Shown here one piece after another: positions 57,314-64,000 of a stretch of 64,000 nucleotides of DNA. Position 1 is the first letter of the stretch. Each line of letters opens with the position of its first letter. A program made the translations under genes and the position numbers. Source of the DNA: Sphingomonas palmae (lineage in GTDB: Bacteria > Pseudomonadota > Alphaproteobacteria > Sphingomonadales > Sphingomonadaceae); assembly GCF_900109565.1 (NCBI RefSeq), contig NZ_FNZZ01000003.1, positions 186,001-250,000 of the forward strand. Direction: 5' to 3'. The notes beneath the pieces were generated by a model that was not told where the DNA came from, ran no database searches, and saw only the letters and a program-made list of their open reading frames with translations.

Positions 57314-57433
57314 TCGCAGCTCCTGTGGCGCGTCGCGAGTGGATGATCGCAGGCGCGCGTGTCGCCGCCGCGATGCCCGTTCGGGCGTGCCGCGTCCAGC
57401 CGCCACGAATATTGCCAAATCAGCAAGGTAGCC

Positions 57434-57459
57434 GGACCGTTCGCGAGGGCATGCGCGTT
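57434..57459 (+). promoter_or_regulatory. EcfG-like promoter before the LOV kinase
   Basis: GGACC (57434-57438), 17 nt, CGTT (57456-57459). The general-stress sigma consensus in alphaproteobacteria is GGAAC-N16/17-CGTT; one base differs. It lies about 105 nt before the kinase start. Confidence 0.4.
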
Positions 57460-57566
57460 GGGCGCGGAAACTTGGCTTGGCAGCGAAGCTGGCGCATAGG
57501 TACATTAACCCAGGTTGGTGGTTCGTGCGGCTCGCATGTGCAATCGCGACGGGTGCGGGGGAAATG

Positions 57567-58688
57567 ATGGATCAACGCGACAACTGGCACCTGACCGACA
57601 TGGTCGAGCACGAGAGCGGGCGTGGCGACCCCTTCGCTGCCGCCGTGCGCGCGACGCGAATGCCGATGATCATTACCGATCCGCGGCAGGACGATAATCC
57701 GATCGTGTTCTGCAACGAGGCATTCCAGACGCTGTCGGGGTACGATCGCAGCGAGATCATCGGCACCAACTGCCGCTTCTTGCAGGGCCCCGACACCGAT
57801 CGCGAAAAGGTCGCGGAGGTGCGCGCCGCGATCGAGGCGGGAACCGATGTCGCGGTCGACCTGCTCAACTATCGCAAGGACGGCTCGACCTTCTGGAACG
57901 CGCTCTACGTCAGCCCGGTGCGCAACCGCGACGGCGAGATCGAGTTCTTCTTCGCCAGCCAGATGGATGTCAGCGACCGCGTCGAGGCGCAGGAGCGGAT
58001 TGCGCGGCAGAAAGCCGAGGTCGAGCGCGAGGTCGAGGCGCGCACCGCCGACCTGAAGGCTGCGCTCGACGACAAGACGCTGCTGCTCCACGAGGTCGAT
58101 CACCGCGTGAAGAACAACCTGACGATGATCGGGTCGCTGCTGCGGTTGCAGGCGCGCGGGATCTCGGATGAGGACATCCTCGCTCGGCTCAACTCCATGC
58201 TGGAGCGGATCGACGCGCTGGCGAGCGTGCATCGCCGTTTGTACCAGTCGGACGACGTGACGCGATTCGACGCGGGCGCGTTCGCGCTCAACCTGGCGAC
58301 CGACGTGGTGGGTGCGAGCGGGCGGACCGAGATCGACGTGAAGTCGGATGTGGCCGCGATCGACATTTCGTCGACCAATGCCTCGGCCTTGGGACTGGTG
58401 CTGAACGAGATCGTGACCAATGCGGTCAAGCACGGCTTCGCCGACGGGCGCGGCGGCACGCTGAGCGTCCACGCGTACGCGGACGGTGACACCGGCGTGA
58501 TCGCGATCGCGGACGACGGTCCCGGCTTCGATGCCGCCAACACGCCCGAGGATGGCCTCGGCCGCGTGCTGATCCGGCGGCTGTCGCGGCAGATCGGTGC
58601 GCAGGTCGACTGGTCCTCGGCTGAACCCGGTGCGCGCGTGACGATCCGCTTCCCGCTCGATCAGGGTCACGTAGGTGCGGTCGCTTGA
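57567..58688 (+). CDS. LOV-domain blue-light sensor histidine kinase
   Basis: A 373-residue soluble kinase. The LOV domain (about 25-140) has the flavin-binding signature GTNCRFLQGPDTD with the photoactive Cys69. A helical linker (QERIARQKAEVEREVEARTADL) leads to a HisKA_2/HWE-type dimerisation domain with EVDHRVKNNLTMI (His179) and an ATPase domain (VLNEIVTNAVKHGF; DDGPGFD). This resembles LovK-type kinases of Caulobacter and Erythrobacter that feed the general stress response. I chose ATG 57567 because GGGGG lies 5 nt upstream; ATG 57564 is in the same frame. Confidence 0.92.
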   Translation: MDQRDNWHLTDMVEHESGRGDPFAAAVRATRMPMIITDPRQDDNPIVFCNEAFQTLSGYDRSEIIGTNCRFLQGPDTDREKVAEVRAAIEAGTDVAVDLLNYRKDGSTFWNALYVSPVRNRDGEIEFFFASQMDVSDRVEAQERIARQKAEVEREVEARTADLKAALDDKTLLLHEVDHRVKNNLTMIGSLLRLQARGISDEDILARLNSMLERIDALASVHRRLYQSDDVTRFDAGAFALNLATDVVGASGRTEIDVKSDVAAIDISSTNASALGLVLNEIVTNAVKHGFADGRGGTLSVHAYADGDTGVIAIADDGPGFDAANTPEDGLGRVLIRRLSRQIGAQVDWSSAEPGARVTIRFPLDQGHVGAVA

Positions 58689-59137
58689 TCCGCCTCAAAC
58701 GCCCGTTCCGTGTCCTGATCGTCGAGGACGAAGCGCTGCTCGCGATGGATATCGAGGCGCTGGTGGAAGATGCCGGCCATACGGTTGTCGGTGAGGCGGC
58801 GTCGCTGCACGAAGTCGAGGCGCTCGGTATCGAGGCCGCGCCCGATCTGGCCTTCGTCGACCTGCAGCTGGCGCATGACACCAACGGGCTCGACGCCGCG
58901 CGGCTTATCCACGCGAGGTGGGCGCAGGCAGCGGTGATCTTCGTCACCGCGAACCCCAAGAAGATTCCGGAAGACTTTGCGGGTGCGCACGGCGTGATCC
59001 CCAAACCCTTCTCGCGCGCCGGGCTGACCGCCGCGCTCAGGTATATCGAGGAAGGGTTGAGCGATCCGCCGCCGACCAGCCCGATACCGGCGAGCTTCAT
59101 CGCCTCTCCCGCATTTGCCGCGACCTGGGACGCCTGA
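58685..59137 (+). CDS. Single-domain response regulator (LovR-like)
   Basis: A 150-residue receiver domain without an output domain. Acidic pair in VLIVEDEALLAMD, phospho-acceptor Asp59 in LAFVDLQLA, Thr in IFVTANP, and Lys in GVIPKPFS. The TTG start overlaps the kinase stop (TTGA), so the two are a matched pair. In Caulobacter the LovR regulator acts as a phosphate sink that dampens the general stress response; a similar role is likely here. Confidence 0.88.
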   Translation: MIRLKRPFRVLIVEDEALLAMDIEALVEDAGHTVVGEAASLHEVEALGIEAAPDLAFVDLQLAHDTNGLDAARLIHARWAQAAVIFVTANPKKIPEDFAGAHGVIPKPFSRAGLTAALRYIEEGLSDPPPTSPIPASFIASPAFAATWDA

Positions 59138-59159
59138 GTCATCATCCTTCGCGCGCGGA

Positions 59160-59184
59160 TGAACCGAAGCGCCTGTTCGTCGTT
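59160..59184 (+). promoter_or_regulatory. EcfG-like promoter before the CsbD gene
   Basis: TGAAC (59160-59164), 16 nt, CGTT (59181-59184): one mismatch to GGAAC-N16/17-CGTT. It lies 55 nt before the start of a CsbD-family gene, a classical general-stress gene. Confidence 0.55.
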
Positions 59185-59238
59185 ACCGCCAACCTGAGGC
59201 GCATGCGCCCACGGGTTCCAACGACGAGGAGATACGAG

Positions 59239-59532
59239 ATGAACACCGACGAGCTGAAGGGCACCGGCAACGACGTCAAGGGCCAGGTCAAGGAAGCGTT
59301 CGGCAACGCGACCGGGGATCAGGACACCAAGGCGTCGGGCATCGCCGATCAGGTGACGGGTTCGGTGCAGAAGACCGTCGGCGCCGCGAAGGAAGCGGTG
59401 GCGGACAACGTCGCGCCGCTCGCCGGACAGGCGAAGGGCTTTGCCAAGCAGCGCCCGTTCGCGACTGCCGCGCTGGTCGGCGTCGTCGGGCTGGCGCTCC
59501 TCAACACGCTGCGCGGCAAGAAGGCGGCGTGA
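59239..59532 (+). CDS. CsbD-family stress protein with C-terminal hydrophobic segment
   Basis: A 97-residue protein. The first half is CsbD-like (MNTDELKGTGNDVKGQVKEAFGNATGD, then ASGIADQVTGSVQK). A helical linker (GAAKEAVADNVAPLAGQAKGFAKQRPF) leads to one membrane helix (ATAALVGVVGLALLN) and RGKKAA, an ElaB/DUF883-like tail. CsbD proteins are among the most strongly induced general-stress proteins of sphingomonads. GAGGAGATACGAG precedes the ATG. Confidence 0.9.
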   Translation: MNTDELKGTGNDVKGQVKEAFGNATGDQDTKASGIADQVTGSVQKTVGAAKEAVADNVAPLAGQAKGFAKQRPFATAALVGVVGLALLNTLRGKKAA

Positions 59533-59539
59533 TCGGGCA

Positions 59540-59567
59540 GGGCGCGCAGACGATGGTCCGCGCGCCC
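59540..59567. terminator. Hairpin between convergent CsbD and PRC-barrel genes
   Basis: GGGCGCGC and GCGCGCCC (8 bp) enclose an inner GAC-gatg-GTC. It begins 8 nt after the csbD stop and lies 13 nt from the end of the convergent gene, so it can serve both. No T-run. Confidence 0.5.
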
Positions 59568-59579
59568 GCTCACCCATTC

Positions 59580-60131
59580 TTACCTGGTATGCGCGAGCGA
59601 GAGCTGCGTGAGTGCCGATGCATCCAGATCGGTCTCCAGCGCAGTATCGCGTACCCGCACCTGATCGCGCGGCAGACGACGTAGCGTTTCGCCCACACCC
59701 GCTACGCCGCCCTCGCGCACGATGAAGAAGTCGATCGTGCCGCCGGCGCACGTCGCGAGCGCGTCGACGCTGTGCGCGATGACCTGACCATCGGCTCCTT
59801 TCACCGGCAGTCCGTCGATCTGCGAGATCGAGAACAATGGTTCGGGCGCTACCCGCACGCTGCGCGCCCGCTCGGCATCGGCCGCGTCGCTGAACTTGGC
59901 GCGGCGGCCCAGCCAGCGCCAGACGCCGAACACGTCCACCACCCCTAGGAAGATGTTCGACCACAGCAGCTGCGTCTGCCCGGTTTCCAGACCCACCACG
60001 ATCCACGCGATCGCGCCGAGCGTGAACACGACGAAGCCCCATCCGGTCACGCGCGCGCCGAGATTGGACGCGGTCATCAGCGCAGCGACGCAGGTGGCAG
60101 CGAGAGCGACCCAGCCAGCGATGTCCTCCAT
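59580..60131 (-). CDS. Membrane protein with PRC-barrel domain
   Basis: A 183-residue protein with about three membrane helices at the N-terminus (WVALAATCVAALMTA, GFVVFTLGAIAWIVVG, SNIFLGVVDVFGVW) and a C-terminal PRC-barrel-like part beginning LFSISQIDGLPVKGADGQVIAHSVDAL. PRC-barrel proteins are frequent in alphaproteobacterial stress regulons; their ligands are unclear. It follows the YihY-HAD gene by 11 nt and is surely cotranscribed with it. Confidence 0.75.
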   Translation of the reverse strand: MEDIAGWVALAATCVAALMTASNLGARVTGWGFVVFTLGAIAWIVVGLETGQTQLLWSNIFLGVVDVFGVWRWLGRRAKFSDAADAERARSVRVAPEPLFSISQIDGLPVKGADGQVIAHSVDALATCAGGTIDFFIVREGGVAGVGETLRRLPRDQVRVRDTALETDLDASALTQLSLAHTR

Positions 60132-60142
60132 CGGCCTGTCTC

Positions 60143-62038
60143 CTACCTGGCCAGCGGCGAGCGGCGATAATCGCGCAGGATATGTTCAACGTCGTCGTAG
60201 ATTGCGCGCGCGCCTGCGCGGTTCAGCACCTGATCGGTGAACCCGCCCGAGCGGACCGCGACCGTGGCGATGCCGCACTTCGCGGCGGCGGACACGTCAT
60301 AGGGCGTGTCGCCGACGACGCGGGCCGCGGCGGGTGCGACGCCGAGCTTCTTGACCGCCGCAGCGAAGATGTCGGGCGCGGGCTTGGTCGTGTCCGCATC
60401 TTCCTTGCTGGTCGCGGCCGACACGATGTCGCGGACGCCGAGCAGGTCGAGGTAGTGGTCCAGCTCCCCCTTGCTGGCAGACGATGCGAGCGCGACCTTC
60501 TGCCCTTGGCCGGCGACGTGACGCAGCAGGTCGGCGGCGCCGGGAAAGGCGCGGACACGGTCGAGATAGCGCGACTTAAAGATGTCACCGTGCCGCGCGG
60601 ACAACGCTTCCTTTTCCGCGTCGCTCACGTCGGGGATCAGCGCGGGGATGAGCAGGTCGCCGCCCTTGCCGATCTGACCGTGGATGTGCGCCGGCGCGAT
60701 CTCATAGCCGTGTTCGTGAAAGGCGTGGCTCCACGCCCAGACATGATAATCGTTGCTGTCGACCAGCGTGCCGTCGATGTCGAAGATCACCGCCTCGACC
60801 GGCGGCTCGCCAGCGCGCCGCGATGCCCAGGCGAGCAGTCCCGCGCCCGCGAGCAGCGCCGCGCCGGGCAGCGCACGTCCTTCGCGCCGCAGCAGAGCGA
60901 GACCGAGCGTCGCGCCGATGCTGGGTGTGACGCCGACCTTCTCGAGCCCGGCGAGCCGGGCCGCGCGCGTGGTCGCGCGCGCGGCGGCATAGTCGGTGAG
61001 GCCGCTGGTGGAGCGTTCGTCCGCATCGCTCGGGGACGCAGCACGCACTTCCTCCGGCACGGCTTTCCCGGCGACGTGATCGGCGACCCACGCGCCGCGC
61101 TCTCCGATAGGGCGGTTGCTGCTCGTGGTGTCGCGCGCGGTCTGATGCTCCAGCTCGGAATTCAGTTCGGCGCCGAACAGCAGGATGTACGCCGACAGAT
61201 ACATCCACGTCAGCAGCACGACCACGGTACCGATCGACCCGTAGGTGGCGTCGTAATTGCCGAAATTGGCGACGTAGATGCCGAACCCGATCGTCAGCAC
61301 CAGCCACAGCAGCGCGGCGAGCAGCGATCCGGGCGTCAGCCAGGTCCAGCGCGCGTGGCGGCGATCGGGGCCGTAGCGGTAGAGCGTCGCAGCCCCCGCC
61401 GATCCCGCGGCGGCGAGCAGCAGGTAGGTCACGATCTTGCCCAGGATCGCCACCCAGTCGGGAAGCGTCGGCAGCAAAGTCTGCAGGAAGCCGAGTACTG
61501 TCACTGAAACCATTGCCAGGATCGCGACGAGCACCGCGCAGGCGGTGATGCCGAGCGCCAGCAGCGTGACCTGGATGAAGCCGCGCGTCTCCTCTTCCTC
61601 ATAGGCGATGTTGAGCGCGGTGACGACGGCGCCGGCGGCGTTGCGCGCGCCGAACAGGGCGATGGCGAGCGCGAGGAGCAGGCCAAACCCCTTTTTGCCA
61701 TCGGACGTTTGGACGACGTTGAGCAACTGCTCGCCGATCAACCGCGCCGCCTGTTCGGGCAGGACGGAGGTCAGCGTCGTCATGTTGCTGGTCACCGTCT
61801 GCGGATCGGCGACGAGGCCGTAGGTCAGCACGATCGCGCCGAGTAGCGGGACGAGTGCCAGAAAGCCGTAGAAGGCGACGCCGGCGGCGATCAGCCCGAC
61901 ATTGTCGTTGCTCGTTTCCTGCCACGTGCGAAAGCCGACCTGCTTCCACGCGCCCCAGGGCATTTGCCACGGCGAGCGCGCGTCCGTTCCGTTGCCTCGT
62001 ACGACCGCGCTGTCCCGCGTGGTTTCATTGTGCTGCAC
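60143..62038 (-). CDS. YihY/BrkB-family membrane protein fused to a HAD phosphatase
   Basis: A 631-residue fusion. Residues about 35-305 are a YihY/UPF0761 domain with six hydrophobic segments (NDNVGLIAAGVAFYGFLALVPLL, the family signature, and YGSIGTVVVLLTWMYLSAYILLFGAELNSE). A polar linker with a further hydrophobic patch (GATLGLALL; GAALLAGAGLLAWA) leads to a HAD-IA hydrolase from about 415: VIFDIDGTLVDSNDYH (Asp420, Asp422), ALASSASKGEL, KPAPDIFAAA and VVGDTPYDVSAA. All HAD motifs are present, so the phosphatase should be active in the cytoplasm. The start is GTG with AGGGGGCG upstream. Confidence 0.9.
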   Translation of the reverse strand: MQHNETTRDSAVVRGNGTDARSPWQMPWGAWKQVGFRTWQETSNDNVGLIAAGVAFYGFLALVPLLGAIVLTYGLVADPQTVTSNMTTLTSVLPEQAARLIGEQLLNVVQTSDGKKGFGLLLALAIALFGARNAAGAVVTALNIAYEEEETRGFIQVTLLALGITACAVLVAILAMVSVTVLGFLQTLLPTLPDWVAILGKIVTYLLLAAAGSAGAATLYRYGPDRRHARWTWLTPGSLLAALLWLVLTIGFGIYVANFGNYDATYGSIGTVVVLLTWMYLSAYILLFGAELNSELEHQTARDTTSSNRPIGERGAWVADHVAGKAVPEEVRAASPSDADERSTSGLTDYAAARATTRAARLAGLEKVGVTPSIGATLGLALLRREGRALPGAALLAGAGLLAWASRRAGEPPVEAVIFDIDGTLVDSNDYHVWAWSHAFHEHGYEIAPAHIHGQIGKGGDLLIPALIPDVSDAEKEALSARHGDIFKSRYLDRVRAFPGAADLLRHVAGQGQKVALASSASKGELDHYLDLLGVRDIVSAATSKEDADTTKPAPDIFAAAVKKLGVAPAAARVVGDTPYDVSAAAKCGIATVAVRSGGFTDQVLNRAGARAIYDDVEHILRDYRRSPLAR

Positions 62039-62079
62039 GCCGCTGTTCGCCCCCTGCTGCCTTCTTTTGTGATCCAGAG

Positions 62080-62104
62080 AACCGCTGCTTCGCGCGCACG
62101 TTCC
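62080..62104 (-). promoter_or_regulatory. EcfG-like promoter before the YihY-HAD gene
   Basis: On the minus strand GGAAC (62104-62100), 16 nt, GGTT (62083-62080): one mismatch in the -10. It lies about 42 nt before the GTG start. Confidence 0.45.
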
Positions 62105-62139
62105 GGGGTTGATCGGGGTTAAGCTGTTCGCGCGATTGG

Positions 62140-62165
62140 GGAACCGACGCGTTGTCGCACGCGCT
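62140..62165 (+). promoter_or_regulatory. EcfG-like promoter before the 62196 gene
   Basis: GGAAC (62140-62144), 17 nt, CGCT (62162-62165): one mismatch in the -10, about 30 nt before the GTG start. Together with the site at 62080-62104 it would make a divergent stress-regulated promoter pair. Confidence 0.4.
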
Positions 62166-62195
62166 TGACCGGAAAGTAACAGCGAGGAGGTGCGC

Positions 62196-62492
62196 GTGTC
62201 CGAAGCAAGCTGGAGTGGTGGCGGAACGATCGAGTGGACAATGAGCGCGTCGCTTGAGGACGTGACGCGCGGCGGCGAGCAGGTGCCCGAGGTGACCAGC
62301 CTGGCGCGTGCGGTCCGCGCGTGGCAGGCGCTGCCCGAGGAACAGCGCGCCGATGCGGTGCTGACCGCCGAGCGGCCGGTGACGTTGCCGGGCGAACTGC
62401 CCGCCGACCGCTACGTCGGTGAGGCGATCGGACGGATTGCGGCGCAACTGCCGGAGGACGCGACGGACGACGAAGGCGCCACGGCCGCCTGA
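62196..62492 (+). CDS. Small protein of unknown function
   Basis: A 98-residue acidic, soluble protein; GTG start with GAGGAGG just upstream. It has WSGGGTIEWTMSASL, then a helical region (SLARAVRAWQALPEEQRADAVLTAERPV) and an acidic tail. I do not recognise the family. It is divergent from the YihY-HAD gene and next to other small genes. Confidence 0.7.
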   Translation: MSEASWSGGGTIEWTMSASLEDVTRGGEQVPEVTSLARAVRAWQALPEEQRADAVLTAERPVTLPGELPADRYVGEAIGRIAAQLPEDATDDEGATAA

Positions 62493-62557
62493 CCGGCGCG
62501 GAACACCCGTGCGCGACGAGGCTTGTACCCCCTGCTGAGCAGATCATGAGGTAGAAG

Positions 62558-62830
62558 ATGGCAGCGAGCCAGTTGGAGATCGATCATTCGAGCATCCTCG
62601 ACAACATCGACGGCGAGCAGGTGGAGTTCACCGCCGAGGTTGACGCCGAGGAATATGAGTTCGCGGTGCAGTACGACGTGCTGGAGGCGCTGAGCGGCGA
62701 CCGCCCCGACGGCGACGCGGCCGACACGTTCCAGCGCTTCATCGACCAGATCAGCGACGCCGCCTTGTCGGCGCTGTCGCGCAACAACGATCAGGCGACG
62801 ATCATTGTCAGCGAGAACGATCTCGAGTGA
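62558..62830 (+). CDS. DUF1488-like small protein
   Basis: A 90-residue protein: VEFTAEVDAEEYEFAVQYDVLEALSG and a second helical part (FQRFIDQISDAALSALSRN), ending in a strand (ATIIVSENDLE). The pattern of a short beta-meander followed by two helices resembles DUF1488. Function unknown. It sits 65 nt after the preceding small gene. Confidence 0.7.
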   Translation: MAASQLEIDHSSILDNIDGEQVEFTAEVDAEEYEFAVQYDVLEALSGDRPDGDAADTFQRFIDQISDAALSALSRNNDQATIIVSENDLE

Positions 62831-62869
62831 GCGGGCGTGCGACGATCAAGAGCGTGAAAGGAGAAGGCG

Positions 62870-63034
62870 ATGAGCGAGAGCGAACAGAACGAGCGCGACA
62901 TGGACGCATTCAAGAAGGCGGCGGAGAAGAGCTCCGAGGCGGGGATTGCTGATGAAACCGCAGCGCTGGACGACGCGATGGTGCCGACCGAAGACGGCGC
63001 GGCGGCAAAGGACAGCGAGGCACACCCGAGCTGA
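62870..63034 (+). CDS. 54-residue acidic protein
   Basis: A short frame with an excellent ribosome site (AAAGGAGAAGGCG before ATG 62870). The product, beginning MSESEQNERDMDAFKKAAEK, is almost entirely charged or alanine and should be disordered or helical; pI is strongly acidic. No family recognised. It is 39 nt after the DUF1488-like gene, on the same strand, so the two are likely cotranscribed. Confidence 0.6.
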   Translation: MSESEQNERDMDAFKKAAEKSSEAGIADETAALDDAMVPTEDGAAAKDSEAHPS

Positions 63035-63047
63035 CCGCGGCTGCGCA

Positions 63048-63075
63048 AGCGTGACAGCCTGATGGTTGTCACGCT
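63048..63075. terminator. Perfect hairpin after the 54-residue gene
   Basis: AGCGTGACAGCC, loop TGAT, GGTTGTCACGCT: a 12-bp stem with one G-T pair, 13 nt after the stop. No T-run follows, but the position fits a terminator for this set of small genes. Confidence 0.55.
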
Positions 63076-63123
63076 CTCGCGCTCTGAGCACGCGGAGTAA
63101 GACTGATTAGGGTGTCGGAAATC

Positions 63124-63300
63124 TTACCGTGAGCGAGCGTGCGTGGCCACTTCACGCGACAAGTCGACCTGATCGAGGCGGCGGAGAAGGTCGTCGAAGG
63201 CATTATCGCGAGGCACGGGGAAGTGGCGCGTGAAGCTGGTGCCCAGCACGTCAAGGTCGCGCTGCGTCAGCAATCCAACAGAGACGATCTTGTCAGCCAC
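63124..63300 (-). CDS. Small conserved sphingomonad protein
   Basis: A 58-residue protein: ADKIVSVGLLTQRDLDVLG, TSFTRHFPVPRDNAFDDLL, RRLDQVD. I recall the same pattern in hypothetical proteins of other sphingomonads. I chose the GTG at 63300, with GGGAG 7 nt upstream; an ATG at 63306 is also possible. Function unknown. It converges on the small gene cluster. Confidence 0.55.
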   Translation of the reverse strand: MADKIVSVGLLTQRDLDVLGTSFTRHFPVPRDNAFDDLLRRLDQVDLSREVATHARSR

Positions 63301-63624
63301 AATCATTCTCCCGCTGGAGGAACGGACTGCGAGCCTTTTGGTGCCGTCTACGGTGGCGAGGTGCGGAAAAATCCCGACTTTGTCGCGCTTTAACATGGGT
63401 TAGTCACGGGCGACCAAGGCCGGGTTTTCTCGCGTCACTCAGTCTGATTGCGATCTAGCTTGAGCAGAAAGCCTCGTATCTTGGCGAGCGAGTGACCGAC
63501 AATGCTCCGTTACAGGTCGAACCGCCGTTCGAATTATTCATCCGCGGAGCACGGCTCGCCCCGACGAGCTTGGGTAAACCGTCGACCGCTGCGTGCTTCA
63601 CAAGAGCGCGTGCACGTGGGTACG
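63301..63624 (+). other. 324-nt intergenic region
   Basis: Between the divergent 63124-63300 gene and the channel gene. I see no further gene, tRNA or strong hairpin. It must hold the promoters of both. Confidence 0.4.
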
Positions 63625-64000
63625 GGATGACCATGTCACCGAAACTTCTTTCCCGATTGCTGCGCGCGCTGGCTGCGGTGCTGCTGCTGGCCGGCGTACC
63701 TGCGGCGGCGCAGACGACCTCGGTCGCGGCGTTGAGCGATCAGCTGGCGAAGGCCGAGCGCGACGTGGCGACCGTCGACCGCGCGCTCGACGCGCGTGTC
63801 GACGACGAGCAGCGCGACGAATTGCGCACCAAGGCGCTGGCGGCGAAAGACTCCGCGACCGACGCGGCGGCCCGGTTGCAGGAGCAGCTGACGCTCGTCG
63901 ACGCCAAGGTGGCGCAGCTCGGCACGCCCGCGGCGGGGACGAGCGAGGCGGGCGACATCCGCGCGCAGCGGTCCGCATTGCAACGGCAGCATAGCGCGCT
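63625..64000 (+). CDS. DUF3772-type mechanosensitive channel, N-terminal part (3' end outside window)
   Basis: An open frame that runs off the window end; 125 codons are visible. A signal peptide (LLRALAAVLLLAGVPAAAQ) precedes a helical periplasmic region (SVAALSDQLAKAERDVATVDRAL, LRTKALAAKDSATDAAARLQEQL, AQLGTPAAG) that matches DUF3772, the N-terminal domain of large MscS-family proteins. The pore itself is outside the window. The ATG at 63631 is an alternative start. Confidence 0.72.

Noticed and set aside
62490..62520. GGAAC as a fifth EcfG site before the DUF1488-like gene
   Set aside because: The expected -10 position reads GCTT or CTTG rather than CGTT, two or more mismatches.

Overview
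The window is a GC-rich (roughly two-thirds G+C), densely packed chromosomal segment of an alphaproteobacterium, most probably Sphingomonas or a close relative in the Sphingomonadaceae. The evidence is the split F0 operon (atpI-atpB-atpE-atpF'-atpF with no F1 genes beside it), an RNase E with an acidic insertion in its S1 region, the mdh-sucD-sucA-sucB-lpdA string, the rph-rdgB block divergent from hrcA-grpE, a LOV histidine kinase, and EcfG-type promoter motifs. There is no sign of a plasmid, prophage or insertion sequence. Most genes are housekeeping.

0-5 kb: the end of a YdbH-YnbE-YdbL module (inter-membrane lipid transport family), then the F0 part of ATP synthase, closed by a strong terminator. 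5-16.9 kb: a solo JAB/RadC-like protein, a lipoprotein-type methyltransferase coupled to prfB, penicillin-binding protein 1A, a cell-wall amidase, RNase E, a BepA-like M48 protease and a DsbA-like thiol oxidoreductase. 16.9-18.5 kb: a 0.7-kb stretch without a recognisable gene, then small genes including a molbindin-like protein.

18.6-28 kb: a TCA-cycle block on the minus strand (mdh, sucD, sucA, sucB, lpdA; sucC is not here), with zapE and a thioesterase. 28-34.6 kb: succinate dehydrogenase, with sdhCDA separated from sdhB by a ClpP-like protein, a secreted C13 (legumain-type) peptidase and a short-chain dehydrogenase. 34.7-45 kb: a soluble globin-like chemoreceptor, prmA, a DedA protein, and the conserved gshB / yraN / rsmI / lppC neighbourhood interrupted by a transmembrane chemoreceptor. 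45-53.5 kb: hemW, a CAP lipoprotein, an Orn/Lys/Arg decarboxylase-family PLP enzyme, rdgB-rph, hrcA-grpE and a threonine-synthase-like enzyme. 53.5-57.3 kb: a tandem retropepsin-TPR protein and an alcohol dehydrogenase/oxidoreductase pair.

57.4-64 kb is the most distinctive part. It holds a LOV-domain blue-light histidine kinase overlapping a single-domain response regulator, a CsbD-family stress protein, a PRC-barrel membrane protein, a YihY-type membrane protein fused to a HAD phosphatase, several small unknown proteins, and the start of a DUF3772 mechanosensitive channel. Four sites resembling the EcfG general-stress promoter (GGAAC-N16/17-CGTT) lie in front of these units, so I infer a light/envelope-stress gene set within the general stress regulon. 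Two near-identical copies of a 43-45-nt intergenic repeat, and a CATG shared by two divergent start codons, are the clearest structural oddities.
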